Below, piece by piece: positions 36,233 to 48,011 of a DNA stretch of 64,000 nt. This DNA comes from Diadema setosum (lineage: Eukaryota; Echinodermata; Echinoidea; Diadematoida; Diadematidae). Below the pieces are notes generated by a model that was given only the letters and a program-made list of their open reading frames with translations, made no database searches and had not been told where the DNA came from. How positions within the stretch are numbered: the stretch's first letter is position 1; each line of letters starts with the position of its first letter. The stretch spans positions 44,142,333-44,206,332 of the forward strand of contig NC_092686.1 of NCBI RefSeq assembly GCF_964275005.1, given 5' to 3'. A program made the position numbers and the translations under genes.

Positions 36233-37428
36233 TACAGTGTCCCAGAAGAAACAAAACCAGGTTTCGATGCAACTTTTTATTACTGAAATCATACATTTTC
36301 TTTATGAGATATATATCAATGGAAAGATAAACTTTTTCTTCTTTCATTTGATGTACAACTTAATGTTCATTGTTTATGCATGACTGAGTTAGAACGATGA
36401 GAAGTGGTGCTACCAAATTATCATTTGCACATGCAAATGGTGACTTAAAGTTAATTTTTCAGACTTTTAACGTTACGTTTGCAAAAAACAAGGTTCATAA
36501 CCCAAATATTCATATTTTCTTCTTTCATATGAGACCTTACACATCAAATATGAATGATGCATGCTTGAGAAAAATTTGTATGCAAGCATGCTTCATTTCT
36601 ACCAATTCTACAGATAGTCGAAGAAAAGCATTCAGCTCTCCCGACTTAGCATTAGACAATGGGCTCATCTGTACCATTGAATTCACACAAAACAACTGTA
36701 GTGAGCACTACAGTGAATGTTGGTGGGGGGGGGGTATTTACAGAGAATGCTGTATGAGACGGACAGGCCTTTGTTGTCATTTATTTAGAATAAGCTATGA
36801 GACATAACCAAAATCATTGAAGACTAATATCGTGAGTATACTCGGGCTGCACGCAGTCCATTGGCTATCGGAAATCAACTTTACAACAATGATACACATT
36901 TTGATGATTTTGTATCCCAAATCTATGTCACTGTTTTCATTCCTTTCTATATTTCCCTCACGTGTGGTTAGTCCTTCATTCTTGACAGGGTTTAGACGTT
37001 TAGTCGGGCAGGCATCGGGAATGTTAACTGCTCCTTTATCTATTATCTATCTATCTGGGTAAAATGTACAGATATTTTCAAATTGAGTTTTATCGAGCAG
37101 GTGTTGATAATTTTTTTACGCATGGGATATCATATGAAAGGAAAAAGAATGGATATTAAAGCTATTATTTTACTTTTTTGCAAAAGATTGCTTAAAAAGT
37201 CTGAAGAAATCATTCAAAGTCGCCATTTGCTCATGCAAATGAAAATTTTATAGTATCAATGTCTACTGTTCTTAGTCATGCATGAATTATGAACGTGTTG
37301 TGTATCAAATGAAAGAAGAGAAGTGTAGCTTTCAACCCATGTACATCTCATAGAGCAAATAATATATGATTAAAATCAGCAGAGAATTGCAATGAAACTC
37401 GGTTTCGTTTTTTCTTGGACACGCTGTA
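36233..37428. mobile_element. TIR DNA transposon, non-autonomous, TA target
   Basis: The left end TA/CAGTGTCCCAGAAGAAAC is mirrored at the right by the complement of TACAGCGTGTCCAAG. Similarity of roughly 70% continues inward for ~200-250 bp ('ttctttcatttga', 'tgcatgact', 'atttgc..atgcaaatgg' are shared by both arms). TA dinucleotides flank both sides, as for Tc1/mariner-like insertion. About 1.2 kb with no transposase frame. The TIR divergence marks it as old. Confidence 0.7.
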
Positions 37429-37432
37429 CATA

Positions 37433-37433
<1 letters not shown>

Positions 37434-37471
<38 letters not shown>
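37434..37471. repeat. (CA)n microsatellite
   Basis: About 19 CA units a few bases outside the right end of the TIR element. Confidence 0.9.
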
Positions 37472-37476
<5 letters not shown>

Positions 37477-38376
37477 TAATACATAAAATGGCTCATTTCA
37501 ATTTGTAACCTTTGAGGAAAACATGGTATTAGATTGTACTCTAATTTCATATACATACATAGTGACCCAGAAAAGCGGTCTAAAACCGGTGTAGTTGTCA
37601 AGGACTGTTTTTGCAATGAATTGTGTCAGTCGATGAGTTAACATCTTCTGAGGAAAATGATACCGAGTGCAAATTGGGTTGAGTAGCTTTCGCACACACA
37701 CATACCTACCAACATCAAAATCTAGACAATCTGAAAAAAGTTGTATACATGTACATGTATATTGAAAACATTTTCAACAATATGAACATTCATTGATTTA
37801 CATACTTTCTAATGCAAGATACATCTGCATGTGCAACTTAAAAGAAGGCTCCTTCGTTCCATTCCAAATCTGTTCTGATTAACACATTAATATCAACCTT
37901 TACAAAATATCAACACAGAAGAGGGAAAATACAATTTTTGTCGTAGGTTCAGATGAGTTCTTTCATATGTAAAAAAAAAAAAAAATGCAGAAAAAGATCA
38001 ATAAGATAGCTGGCCTGATAAATTGCCACAGATCTAATGAAATAATTTGTAATATCTTTTTTCATTCCATCTCTGAATAGTGACTTGCATTTGTAATACA
38101 TGTATGTCCCAAGATCCATAGATATGGAATATTAAAACAATTACACAGTTTGCCAGCATGGAAGTGAAAGCATGTATATCTTTTTGCAAGTTACAATCTG
38201 TATGATGCACATCTGTTTCATTTACATATGTATACCTATGTTTATTTTCCGTAACTTTGGCAGGTATATGCAAAGTGATCAAACACACACATTAAAATAA
38301 AGAATGCATGCCCAAAATGCATACACCCAATTCTACCAATCAGAGGTGGATTTCAAGTAGGATGATTCATTCTGTC

Positions 38377-38417
<41 letters not shown>

Positions 38418-39825
38418 AACAGTAGGCTAGCCAGTGCATTATGAATTAGGTCTTGGTCATAATGGACTTGAGCATAATGAAAGAAACAAATATCGAAGTC
38501 ATCCATATTGCTTTATGAACTGATACTGACCCCCTCAAATCTAAAAAGGAAATTAAATATATGTATGCATGTACATGCCAAAATTAGGATTTAGCGGTAC
38601 TTCCTGATGATGGAAAAAAAAAATTACGTAAGCCAAGATCAATAAGATATGTAATGACATCTGGGCATTGTTCCATCAAACCCATATATTAAAGAAAAAC
38701 AAATAGATATCAGTTTCATTTACTTTATTTCAGTTTTGAATCTCACTTTTATGATTGGTTGGATTTAATCAAATAGGTTTAATAAGTGGCACTAATTACC
38801 AACTGCCATGAACATCATCATTTTCTTTAAAGGCCGCCTGCAAACATGAAGATAAGTAAAGAAACTATGCATGAATGAATATCACCTGTTAAATGTAATG
38901 TGTGGGAAATCTTATGCTCACACCATCAGATTATTCGTTGCAAAACGGATTAATCAGCAGTCAAGAGTGTGTGTTACACTACTCACACTAATAATGATTT
39001 TGAAAAAAAAAAATAATTACTGTATTAGAACAACATTGCATTTCACCTAAATAGATTCACATATTTGAACCAATGGTTAAACAAACGAGATTATAAGGAA
39101 AAAAACGGGGGTTCAATCTTGTCAGTATTAAAACTGAGAATTCTTTGCAATTTGTACAATTATACAGGTGTTGAAAATGTTAACTCATTCATTTACATAA
39201 CCTGCATAAATGATACACTTGTACTTTAGAAATTCTCCAAAGTTTCAATTTTGTTAGCATTCTCTGAAATTGAATCAAATGTTCTGTGATTTCCAGATTT
39301 CCCAGATATGATGTACCTTTGTGGTTGTTCAATAAAACAAGTGTACAATGATCAGCCAACATCTTGAAACTATTAACATTTTGATCAACAACAAAACTTA
39401 ATTGATATTTCTGTTTTTCTTGCTGTTATACCTTGAGGTGCATTACTAACATTTGACTAGAATGGTGTGTAAGAGTTCAGATACAATAAGTTAGTTCATT
39501 CCTTTAAGAAGTCAGGATGCTGAGATTTGGATAAAGAATCCATTCCAAGTTCCAAATCTGCACCATTTCTTTGAAGTAAGAATGGGCAATTTGTCTAACA
39601 CATTAGCAAAGCACCAGTATATAGTATAAAGGTCCATTTGAACTTTGTTGACACGAGTTCACTTACAGCAAACCCATTGGCGTCACCCGGAATTTTCAAG
39701 GGGAGGGGGTTCATTCATAAGGAAAACTGACCTTTCCCTGCAGCCAGCACCGAGAAACGCAAAAAAAGGGGGTGCTTACCAGCCACCAGCGGAAGCTGAC
39801 AAGCAAAAAATAAGAAATAGATAAA

Positions 39826-40822
39826 ACTAGAAATGTCGCTATGGCGACTGGTATGCCTCCGCCATAATGCATGATTCTCCTAATAGGTCGAGATAGTACA
39901 TGTGGACAATGTGTGATTACATTTTCACAAAATTGGCAAAATATTAAACTGACAAGTTTGTCACAAATGTGTTGAATGTTCACCTTCCTTGACCTAGGTT
40001 TAATTGGATGAATAGGAGAGCATGTATTTGGAATTTAAGGACTTTAACTTGACTTTAGCCCATTCATACGTTCATGCATTGAGTAATTTTCAAGGTATGG
40101 AGAAAATGTGAAATTTCTGTATTGAATAGTAAATTGTTACCATTTTCATCTGGCCTTTGACCGTAAAATTCTAAGTTTTAAGATAACTCGAGCCACTTCC
40201 GAGATATGGAGGAAATAGTTAGTTCAGCACTTTGACTTGATCTTTGACCTTTTGACCTTTGAGGCAAAAAAAAAAAAGGGAAAAAAAAAAACTTTCCAGA
40301 GAGTCTCTATTAGGTTATACATGCATACACCAAGTGTAAAAAAAAAAAAAATAATCCTGCTGGCATGGCATAACCATGATAGAAATAGTAAAATTTTGAA
40401 GTGTTGCCCTTGATCTTTGACCCCTGACCAGTGAGTACATGTATGTTCCATGAAGATACCTCAAACAATTTCCAGGGCACGGAGAAAAAAGTGGAGTTTT
40501 AATATCTTTACTTGACCTTTTGACCTTTGACCTCATGACCCCAAACTTTCACCAGAGACTCTTAATAGGGTAATACATGTATACACTAACTTTCAAGATA
40601 ATATCATCATGCATTGTTGACCTTGAGCATTTGCACCCAAAAATTGGTAGGCACAACTTCACCCCCTAATACACATACATGCCAAGTTTCATAAGGGTAC
40701 CTCAAAAGGTTTCTTAGTTACGCTGTCCACAAAATTCAAAACGGTCGGACGGAAGGACAGACGGACGGACGGACAACCTGAAAACATAATGCCTCCGGCA
40801 CAACTTTGTAGCGGAGGCATAA
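39826..40822. repeat. Dispersed CGGAGGCAT / GACCTTTGACC repeat
   Basis: The left end contains 'gtatgcctccgccataatgc' and the right end 'gtagcggaggcat'. The body has repeated 'gaccttttgacctttgacc' motifs and 'cggacggacggac'. Repeats of this appearance are common in marine invertebrate genomes, from memory. Non-coding. Confidence 0.6.
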
Positions 40823-42789
40823 AAAGTTTACGGGGAGCATGAAAGACAACGGACAACAAATGGCAATAGCTTACTGTCTTGAGCCTTTGGATCATGTGAG
40901 TTAAAAGTACCTCAATGGCAAGAATTGATAATGTAGAATAAAATTCCTTCCCATTCCTTGTGGCACATTGGACAAGCCTATTTCGTTTTCTTGGTCACAC
41001 TGCCGCAAATTGCAGTGAAAGCCAAAAAGTCAAGATTGTAATTGCCTCCCCCCGCCCTAAAAAAAAAAAAAAAACATGTTTTGCAAGTCCGAAATGGCCA
41101 TATGACATTACTAGGCAATGACCTGAAATAGATCAACACTCTTTGCACTGTTCCCCTCAATGGCACTGTGCATGGCATACTGGACAGATGTAGTCTTCGT
41201 CGGCAGATGGCTGTTTGCGAAGATCTACACATGTTATATGTTATATGTAGCCACCTTACTTAAAGAAGAAAACTTTGAAAATGACTTTTATTTGTAAACT
41301 CTTTATAAAAGAAAAAAAGAGCGGGAAGCATTCAACGCTGTTATTTTCTCAGCCTTTCATCCCTTCTTGTCCTGTCAGTCATATCTGATCCATATCGTCA
41401 AGAGTTTGAATGCAGCTGAAAGAAGATAGTACGGCATCTGATCAGTCTAAAGTTTGTAAAGTATGGCCATTTTTATGAAATAAAGAAAATAAGATCTTTT
41501 CAATGATATTCAACAGTATGCACTCGTTTCATAACACGAAATATTTTCAAAGATATTGTCAATGTTGCCACATTTGTATAAATATAATTATATATAATTT
41601 ATATGTTGTATATAGATCTATATTGTAATTTTTATGAGCTTTTGTCTGAGATATCTCGATAAAAATTGACATGTCTGTTTTCACATTATGATACAAACTC
41701 CTAATTTTGTTAACATATCTCGACAGACCATTCGTGTGACTGTGATAATAAACAAAATGTACAGTCTGGTCATATTGATATCACATGCACACGAAAAAAT
41801 GGACGAGAACAATCGAACAATAGCTATTTTATTTCTGTCTTTCCTTCTCAGACAAGCAATACCCTTATTGCTATACGATGATAGACGAAGTGAATGTCAG
41901 ATGCTAATCCCTTGGTGAAAAACTAATGGGTAAATAAAAGAGAAAACAGACTTTAAGAAATGATTATGTTTGTGACTTCTCATTACACTGCATGTGTTTT
42001 AAGGACGTTCCTCAGTTGAGTTTGTAAAGTGTAACCGGCATGAGTAATGATTGAACAGACATAATATGAGCTATTCAGCAAAAACTCCTTTCATCTTCGT
42101 ATCATAAGGTGCTTTTCTGCATCACGCAAACACAATCAATGTCGTCGCATATTATCTGGTAGTTCCATGCATACTCTTCTGACGCAATCACTCATGCTGT
42201 ACATATTTTGTATTCTTGCTTTTCTTCGTTCTTTTCTTTCTTTGTATTTTTTTTTCCCATTTCTATGGGTTAATAAACCAGGGCTTGACAGTAACGGTGG
42301 CACGGGGCTATATACCAAAAACGCACGTCCGGCCAACAAAAAATGTTTTGTGGTCCGAGCCGACCGTAATGGTCATGGCGGCACAGCACTAAATCGGAAT
42401 CGGGAAGCTTGATGGAAGTGGAGCTGAGCTGCTTCCATTATCAATAGCCCCTAGTCGAGGACTACTAGTTTACTATAGACTAGGTGTTAAAAACAGCAGC
42501 AACAACAACAACAAAGGATGATATTTATGACGAACATTTTACCTGTATGTCTATATACCTACAACTAAAACAATCTGAGTATCTCTGTTAACATCTAAAT
42601 TAGATATAAACTTGTCATTACTAATACGAAATATTATCTTTTTAATTTTTGGTTACAAAATACCATGTCACGAAAGTAACATCAAAGAAGCATTTATCAC
42701 TTGCACCATTCAGATATTAATATTTTACTACCAAATCTGGTGTAACAAACGACACGGAGAAACAATGAATTTTACGGGAGGGCCTATGG

Positions 42790-45700
42790 CGGTACAGCTC
42801 CAGGTGCCTTGTTTGTCACTCTACCAAAAAAATAGTTAAGGCTAAAAATTCAAGTTCATTGGTAAATTGACCAATATGACCAGAGGCGGATCCAGGAATT
42901 TCGTAAAGAGGGGGCGTGTTTACAAAAATGAAGGGGGGCGCACGCACCCCTCCCCCATATTTTCTTTTTATTTCTTTTGTTTCAACAAAAAATAAGGGGG
43001 GGGGGCGTGCGCCGTTTGTGGTCCTCCCTGGATCCGCCCCTGATGACCAAACCACACTCTACTGTCGCCTCACCGCACTCTATACTGTCGCCTCGTTTTA
43101 TGTGTATAACGCATTGGCATTGTATAGAAGAGCACGTAATACTATAAGATGTTGTCATTTTTAACGGTCGAATCACATCAAAAGACATGAGTTTCGGCTC
43201 CAGGGGCTTTGTTTGTCATTCTACTAAAAATAATTAATGCTAAAAATTGAATTTCATTGGTAAATTCACCAATATGACCAAACCGCACTCTACTGTCGCC
43301 TCACCACACTCTACTGTCGCCTCGTTTTATGTGTATAACGCATAGGCATTAGAAGAGCACGTAATACTAAGATGTTGTCATTTTTAGCGGTCGAATCACA
43401 TCAAAAGACATGAGTTTCGGCTCCAGGGTTTTTATTTGTCACTCTACTAAAAATAATTAATGCTAAAAATTCAAGTTCATCGGTAAATTCACCAATATGA
43501 CCGAACCGCACTCTACTGTCGCCTCACCACACTCTACTGTCGCCTCGTTTTATGTGTATAACTCATAGGCATTAGAAGAGCACGTAATACTAAGATGTTG
43601 TCATTTTTAACGGTCGAAACACATCAAAAGACATGATTTTCGGCTCCAGGTGCCTTGTTTGTCACTCTACTAAATATGATTAATGCTAAAAATTCAAGTT
43701 CATCGGTAAATTCACCAATATGACCAAACCGCACTCTACTGTCGCCTCACCACACTCTACTGTCGCCTCGTTTTATGTGCATAACGCATAGGCATTAGGA
43801 GAGCACTTAATACTAAGATGTTGTCATTTTTAACGGTCGAAACACATCAAAAGACATGATTTTCGGCTCCAGGTGCCTTGTTTGTCACTCTACTAAAAAT
43901 AATGAATGTTAAAAATTCAATTTCATCGGTAAATTCACCAATATGACCAAACCGCACTCTACTGTCGCCTCACCACACTCTACTGTCTCCTCGTTTTATG
44001 TGTATAACGCATAGGCATTAGATGAGCACTTAATACTAAGATGTTGTCATTTTTAACGGTCGAATCACATCAAAAGACATGAGTTTCGGCTCCAGGGGCT
44101 TTGTTTGTCACTATACTAGAAATAATTAATGTTAAAAATTGAATTTCATTGGTAAATTCACCAATATGACCAAACCGCACTCTACTGTCGCCTCACCACA
44201 CTCTACTGTCGCCTCGTTTTGTGTGTATAACGCATAGGCATTAGGAGAGCACTTAATACTAAGATGTTGTCATTTTTAACGGTGGAAACACATCAAAAGA
44301 CATGATTTTCGGCTCCAGGTGCCTTGTTTGTCACTCTACTAAATATGATTAATGCTAAAAATTCAAGTTCATCGGTAAATTGACCAATATGACCAAACCG
44401 CACTCTACTGTCGCCTCACCACACTCTACTGTCGCCTCGTTTTATGTGTATAACGCATAGGCATTAGGAGAGCACTTAATACTAAGATGTTGTCATTTTT
44501 AACGGTCGAAACACATCAAAAGACATGAGTTTCGGCTCCAGGTGCCTTGTTTGTCACTCTACTAAAAATAATGAATGTTAAAAATTCAATTTCATCGGTA
44601 AATTCACCAATATGACCAAACCGCACTCTACTGTCGCCTCACCACACTCTACTGTCGCCTCGTTTTATGTGTATAACGCATAGGCATTAGGAGAGCACTT
44701 AATACTAAGATGTTGTCATTTTTAACGGTCGAAGCACATCAAAAGACATGAGTTTCGGCTCCAGGTGCCTTGTTTGTCACTCTACTAAAAATAATGAATG
44801 TTAAAAATTCAATTTCATCGGTAAATTCACCAATATGACCAAACCGCACTCTACTGTCGCCTCACCACACTCTACTGTCGCCTCGTTTTATGTGTATAAC
44901 GCATAGGCATTAGAAGAGCACTTAATACGAAGATATTGTCATTTTTAACGATCGAATCACATCAAAAGACTTGAGTTTCGGCTCCAGGGGCTTTGTTTGT
45001 CACTATACTAGAAATAATTAATGTTAAAAATTGAATTTCATTGGTAAATTCACCAATATGACCAAACCGCACTCTACTGTCGCCTCACCACACTCTACTG
45101 TCGCCTCGTTTTGTGTGTATAACGCATAGGCATTAGGAGAGCACTTAATACTAAGATGTTGTCATTTTTAACGGTGGAAACACATCAAAAGACATGATTT
45201 TCGGCTCCAGGTGCCTTGTTTGTCACTCTACTAAAAATAATGAATGTTAAAAATTCAATTTCATCGGTAAATTCACCAATATGACCGAACCGCACTCTAC
45301 TGTCGCCTCACCACACTCTACTGTCGCCTCGTTTTATGTGTATAACGCATAGGCATTGGAAGAGCACTTAATACTAAGATGTTGTCATTTTTAACGGTCG
45401 AATCACATCAAAAGACATGAGTTTCGGCTCCAGGGGCTTTGTTTGTCACTATACTAGAAATAATTAATGTTAAAAATTGAATTTCATCGGTAAATTGACC
45501 AATATGACCAGACCGCACTCTACTGTCGCCTCACCACACTCTACTGTCGCCTCGTTTTGTGTGTATAACGCATAGGCATTAGGAGAGCACTTAATACTAA
45601 GATGTTGTCATTTTTAACGGTCGAAACACATCAAAAGACATGATTTTCGGCTCCAGGTGCCTTGTTTGTCACTCTACTAAAAATAATGAATGTTAAAAAT

Positions 45701-46720
45701 TAAATTTCATCGGTAAATTCACCAATATGACCAAACCGCACTCTACTGTCGCCTCACCACACTCTACTGTCGCCTCGTTTTATGTGTATAACGCATAGGC
45801 ATTAGGAGAGCACTTAATACTAAGATGTTGTCATTTTTAACGGTCGAAACACATCAAAAGACATGATTTTCGGCTCCAGGTGCCTTGTTTTTCACTCTAC
45901 TAATTATGATTAATGCTAAAAATTCAAGTTCATCGGTAAATTGACCAATATGACCGAACCGCACTCTACTGTCGCCTCAACACACTCTACTGTCGCCTCG
46001 TTTTATGTGTATAACGCATAGGTATTAGAAGAGCACTTAATACTAAGATGTCATTTTTAACGGTCGAAACACATCAAAAGACATGATTTTCGGCTCCAGG
46101 TGCCTTGTTTGTCACTCTACTAAATATGATTAATGCTAAAAATTCAAGTTCATCGGTAAATTCACCAATATGACCGAACCGCACTCTACTGTCGCCTCAC
46201 CACACTCTACTGTCGCCTCGTTTTATGTGTATAACGCATAGGCATTAGGAGAGCACTTAATACTAAGATGTTGTCATTTTTAACGGTCGAAACACATCAA
46301 AAGACATGAGTTTCGGCTCCAGGTGCCTTGTTTGTCTCTCTACTAAAAATAATGAATGTTAAAAATTAAATTTCATCGGTAAATTGACCAATATGACCAG
46401 ACCGCACTCTACTGTCGCCTCACCACACTCTACTGTCGCCTCGTTTTATGTGTATAACGCATAGGCATTAGAAGAGCACGTAATACTAAGATGTTGTCAT
46501 TTTTAGCGGTCGAATCACATCAAAAGACATGAGTTTCGGCTCCAGGGTTTTGTTTATCACTCTACTAAAAATAATTAATGCTAAAAATTCAAGTTCATCG
46601 GTAAATTCACCAATATGATCAAACCGCACTCTACTGTCGCCTCACCACACTCTACTGTCGCCTCGTTTTACGTAATATTTGCATAGGCATTAGAAGTGCA
46701 CTTTTTGTCATTTTTAACGG
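42790..46720 (-). repeat. ~223-bp satellite array, right arm, about 17 monomers
   Basis: Same monomer as in the left arm, inverted, with doublets of 'cactctactgtcgcctc' about every 223-224 bp from ~43050 to ~46630. The innermost monomer is split by a MITE at 42882. Several monomer subtypes are seen ('ggggctttgtttgtcactat' against 'ggtgccttgtttgtcactct') and they recur in an ordered way, suggesting blockwise amplification. Confidence 0.93.
42882..43042. mobile_element. GGCGGATCC-type MITE nested in a satellite monomer
   Basis: Inverted termini (AGAGGCGGATCCAGG / CCTGGATCCGCCCCTG) enclose ~160 bp with G runs and 'tttgtttcaacaaaaaataa'. It interrupts a monomer at 'ccaatatgacc' and the monomer resumes at 'atgaccaaacc', so ATGACC (42876-42881 and 43043-43048) is a 5-6 bp target duplication. 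It is a second copy of the element at 29048 and is younger than the satellite. Confidence 0.85.
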
Positions 46721-47018
46721 TTGATTGAGATGAACTTCGAATCAATTAGAACTTCCAAGAATGACTGATTTCATTGAGTGTACTTTTCTGTGTTTTCTGA
46801 TCTAGCCCATTTTACCCACCCCCCCCCCCCCAAAAAAAAAAGAATAACAACTAACGTTAGGCCCTAACGTTACTAAAAGTATTTATTTGAAGAAATCTTG
46901 ACACCCCTTACCACAATGACGATCAAACTCATCGTCAAACCATGTTTGTACAGAGTCTGTGGGATGTCAACAAGGGTGAGTCGTCGATGGACATTCCTCG
47001 AGTGAGTGACAGACAGAC

Positions 47019-47020
<2 letters not shown>

Positions 47021-47058
<38 letters not shown>
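47021..47058. repeat. (CA)n microsatellite in right arm
   Basis: About 19 CA units. Mirror of the (GT)n tract at 31393 in the left arm. Confidence 0.95.
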
Positions 47059-47061
<3 letters not shown>

Positions 47062-47271
47062 TGCAACTGTGAAAGCGATATGTGTTTACATGACGTTCAC
47101 TCGGTGGTGTACGTTTACAACGCAGGGGAAAGGGAATCTCCCACCTCATACATATTCAATAAGGCTTCGGCAGTCTCCGCGCCAGCTCATGAATAATTAA
47201 TGTCTGTGACCTTTGGTGAAACTACTTCCCGCAGAGCATTCTCGCCTCTTAAGTGCCTACCCTCCGGGCCG

Positions 47272-47516
47272 CGTTTTTTTTTTTTTTTTTTTTAAGACGA
47301 CACAGATTGGGGCATGGCGCGTGTTAAACCTATGGGAAAAATTTTGGGATAGGGTTTTTGGTTAGGGTTAGGGTTAGGGTTAGGGTTAGGGTTAGGGTTG
47401 GGGTTAGGGTTAGGGTTTGATGGTTAGGGTTAGGATTAGGGTTAGGTTTAGGGATAGGGTCCCCAATAGATTTTTAGGGTCCCCAATCTGCGCCGTCTAA
47501 AAAAAAAAAAACACGC
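47272..47516 (-). mobile_element. Insertion carrying telomere-type repeats between poly(T) and poly(A)
   Basis: The left side is a 20-T run followed by 'aagacgacacagattgggg'. The right side is 'ccccaatctgcgccgtct' followed by a 13-A run, so the outer ~24 bp are inverted copies. Between them lies a TTAGGG block. The direct repeat CCTCCGGGCC stands on both sides (47261-47270 and 47517-47526). On the minus strand it ends in a poly-A tract. It may be a retroposed transcript or a hairpin MITE that captured telomere repeats. Confidence 0.6.
47359..47460 (+). repeat. Interstitial telomere-like (TTAGGG)n block
   Basis: About eight near-perfect GGTTAG units, then a degenerate stretch with GGTTTGAT, GGATTA and GGTTTA variants. 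It is internal to the chromosome fragment and inside the poly(T)/poly(A)-bounded insertion. Confidence 0.9.
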
Positions 47517-47965
47517 CTCCGGGCCTGGGGCCGCGACTAGAAATGTACTGAGAATAGGGCCTATGCAAAAATTCCGTCACAAGTCAAAGTTCCGAAAGCT
47601 ACTCTCCAAAGACAAGTTGGAATTTCATTTCACACCTTTGTATTGCAGCGATTCTTTGAGATTAAGGCGAATAGATTTTCTGGTAAATGAAAATACTAAT
47701 TTGTAGTGTAAGGCGCTCAAACTAAAATAGCAGTTTGCGGTATAAGGCTGAAACTAAGAGAATTCAATTGCGGAACTGCAGAGAATTTTGCTCTTTCCTC
47801 GATGGTAATATACATTTTTGTTGAACACGATACTTATATTTTTTGTTTTTGCTGCCAGTAAATGTGCAAATAATAATAAAATGTCACCTCACTAAGCTAA
47901 GCTTCAGATGTCAAGGAAGATACACAGTTTAACTTCTGTGTGAGACTCAGAGTGTATTACCTCTG

Positions 47966-47968
<3 letters not shown>

Positions 47969-48007
<39 letters not shown>
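47969..48007. repeat. (CA)n microsatellite
   Basis: About 19 CA units in the gene-poor region right of the telomere-like insertion. Confidence 0.95.

Positions 48008-48011
<4 letters not shown>

Larger units (their letters stand above)
33936..42789. other. Interior of the foldback element, no gene seen
   Basis: This is 8.9 kb of AT-rich DNA holding microsatellites (GAA near 34511, GA near 34750, TA near 36156, CA near 37434, poly-A near 38381), a palindrome at 35540, a TIR transposon (36233-37428) and a dispersed repeat (39826-40822). No frame has recognisable domains. It looks like ordinary genomic DNA caught between the arms. Confidence 0.6.
31191..47260. mobile_element. ~16-kb giant inverted-repeat (foldback-like) element
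   Basis: The two ends are inverted copies. The left starts GTAGGCACTTAAGAGGCGAG and the right ends with its complement; the match continues at about 97% or better through ~560 bp of unique DNA with a (GT)n tract, then into arrays of the same ~223-bp satellite. The left arm is about 31191-33935 and the right arm about 42790-47260. Outside both ends stands the same 11-mer CCTCCGGGCCG (31180-31190 and 47261-47271), which reads as a target-site duplication. The 8.8-kb interior has no transposase-like frame, so the element is non-autonomous or a composite. The layout resembles foldback elements such as sea-urchin TU, but the repeat length and TSD differ from what I recall, so family membership is unresolved. 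Confidence 0.75.

Noticed and set aside
36397..36807. 136-codon frame inside the TIR element as a transposase
   Set aside because: No DDE-like spacing or helix-turn-helix pattern is visible, and the frame has a composition like its AT-rich surroundings.
31750..46720. Regular repeats resembling a CRISPR array
   Set aside because: The period is 223 bp, the sequence between the conserved 17-mers is itself repeated and not unique, and the context is eukaryotic. It is a satellite inside inverted arms.
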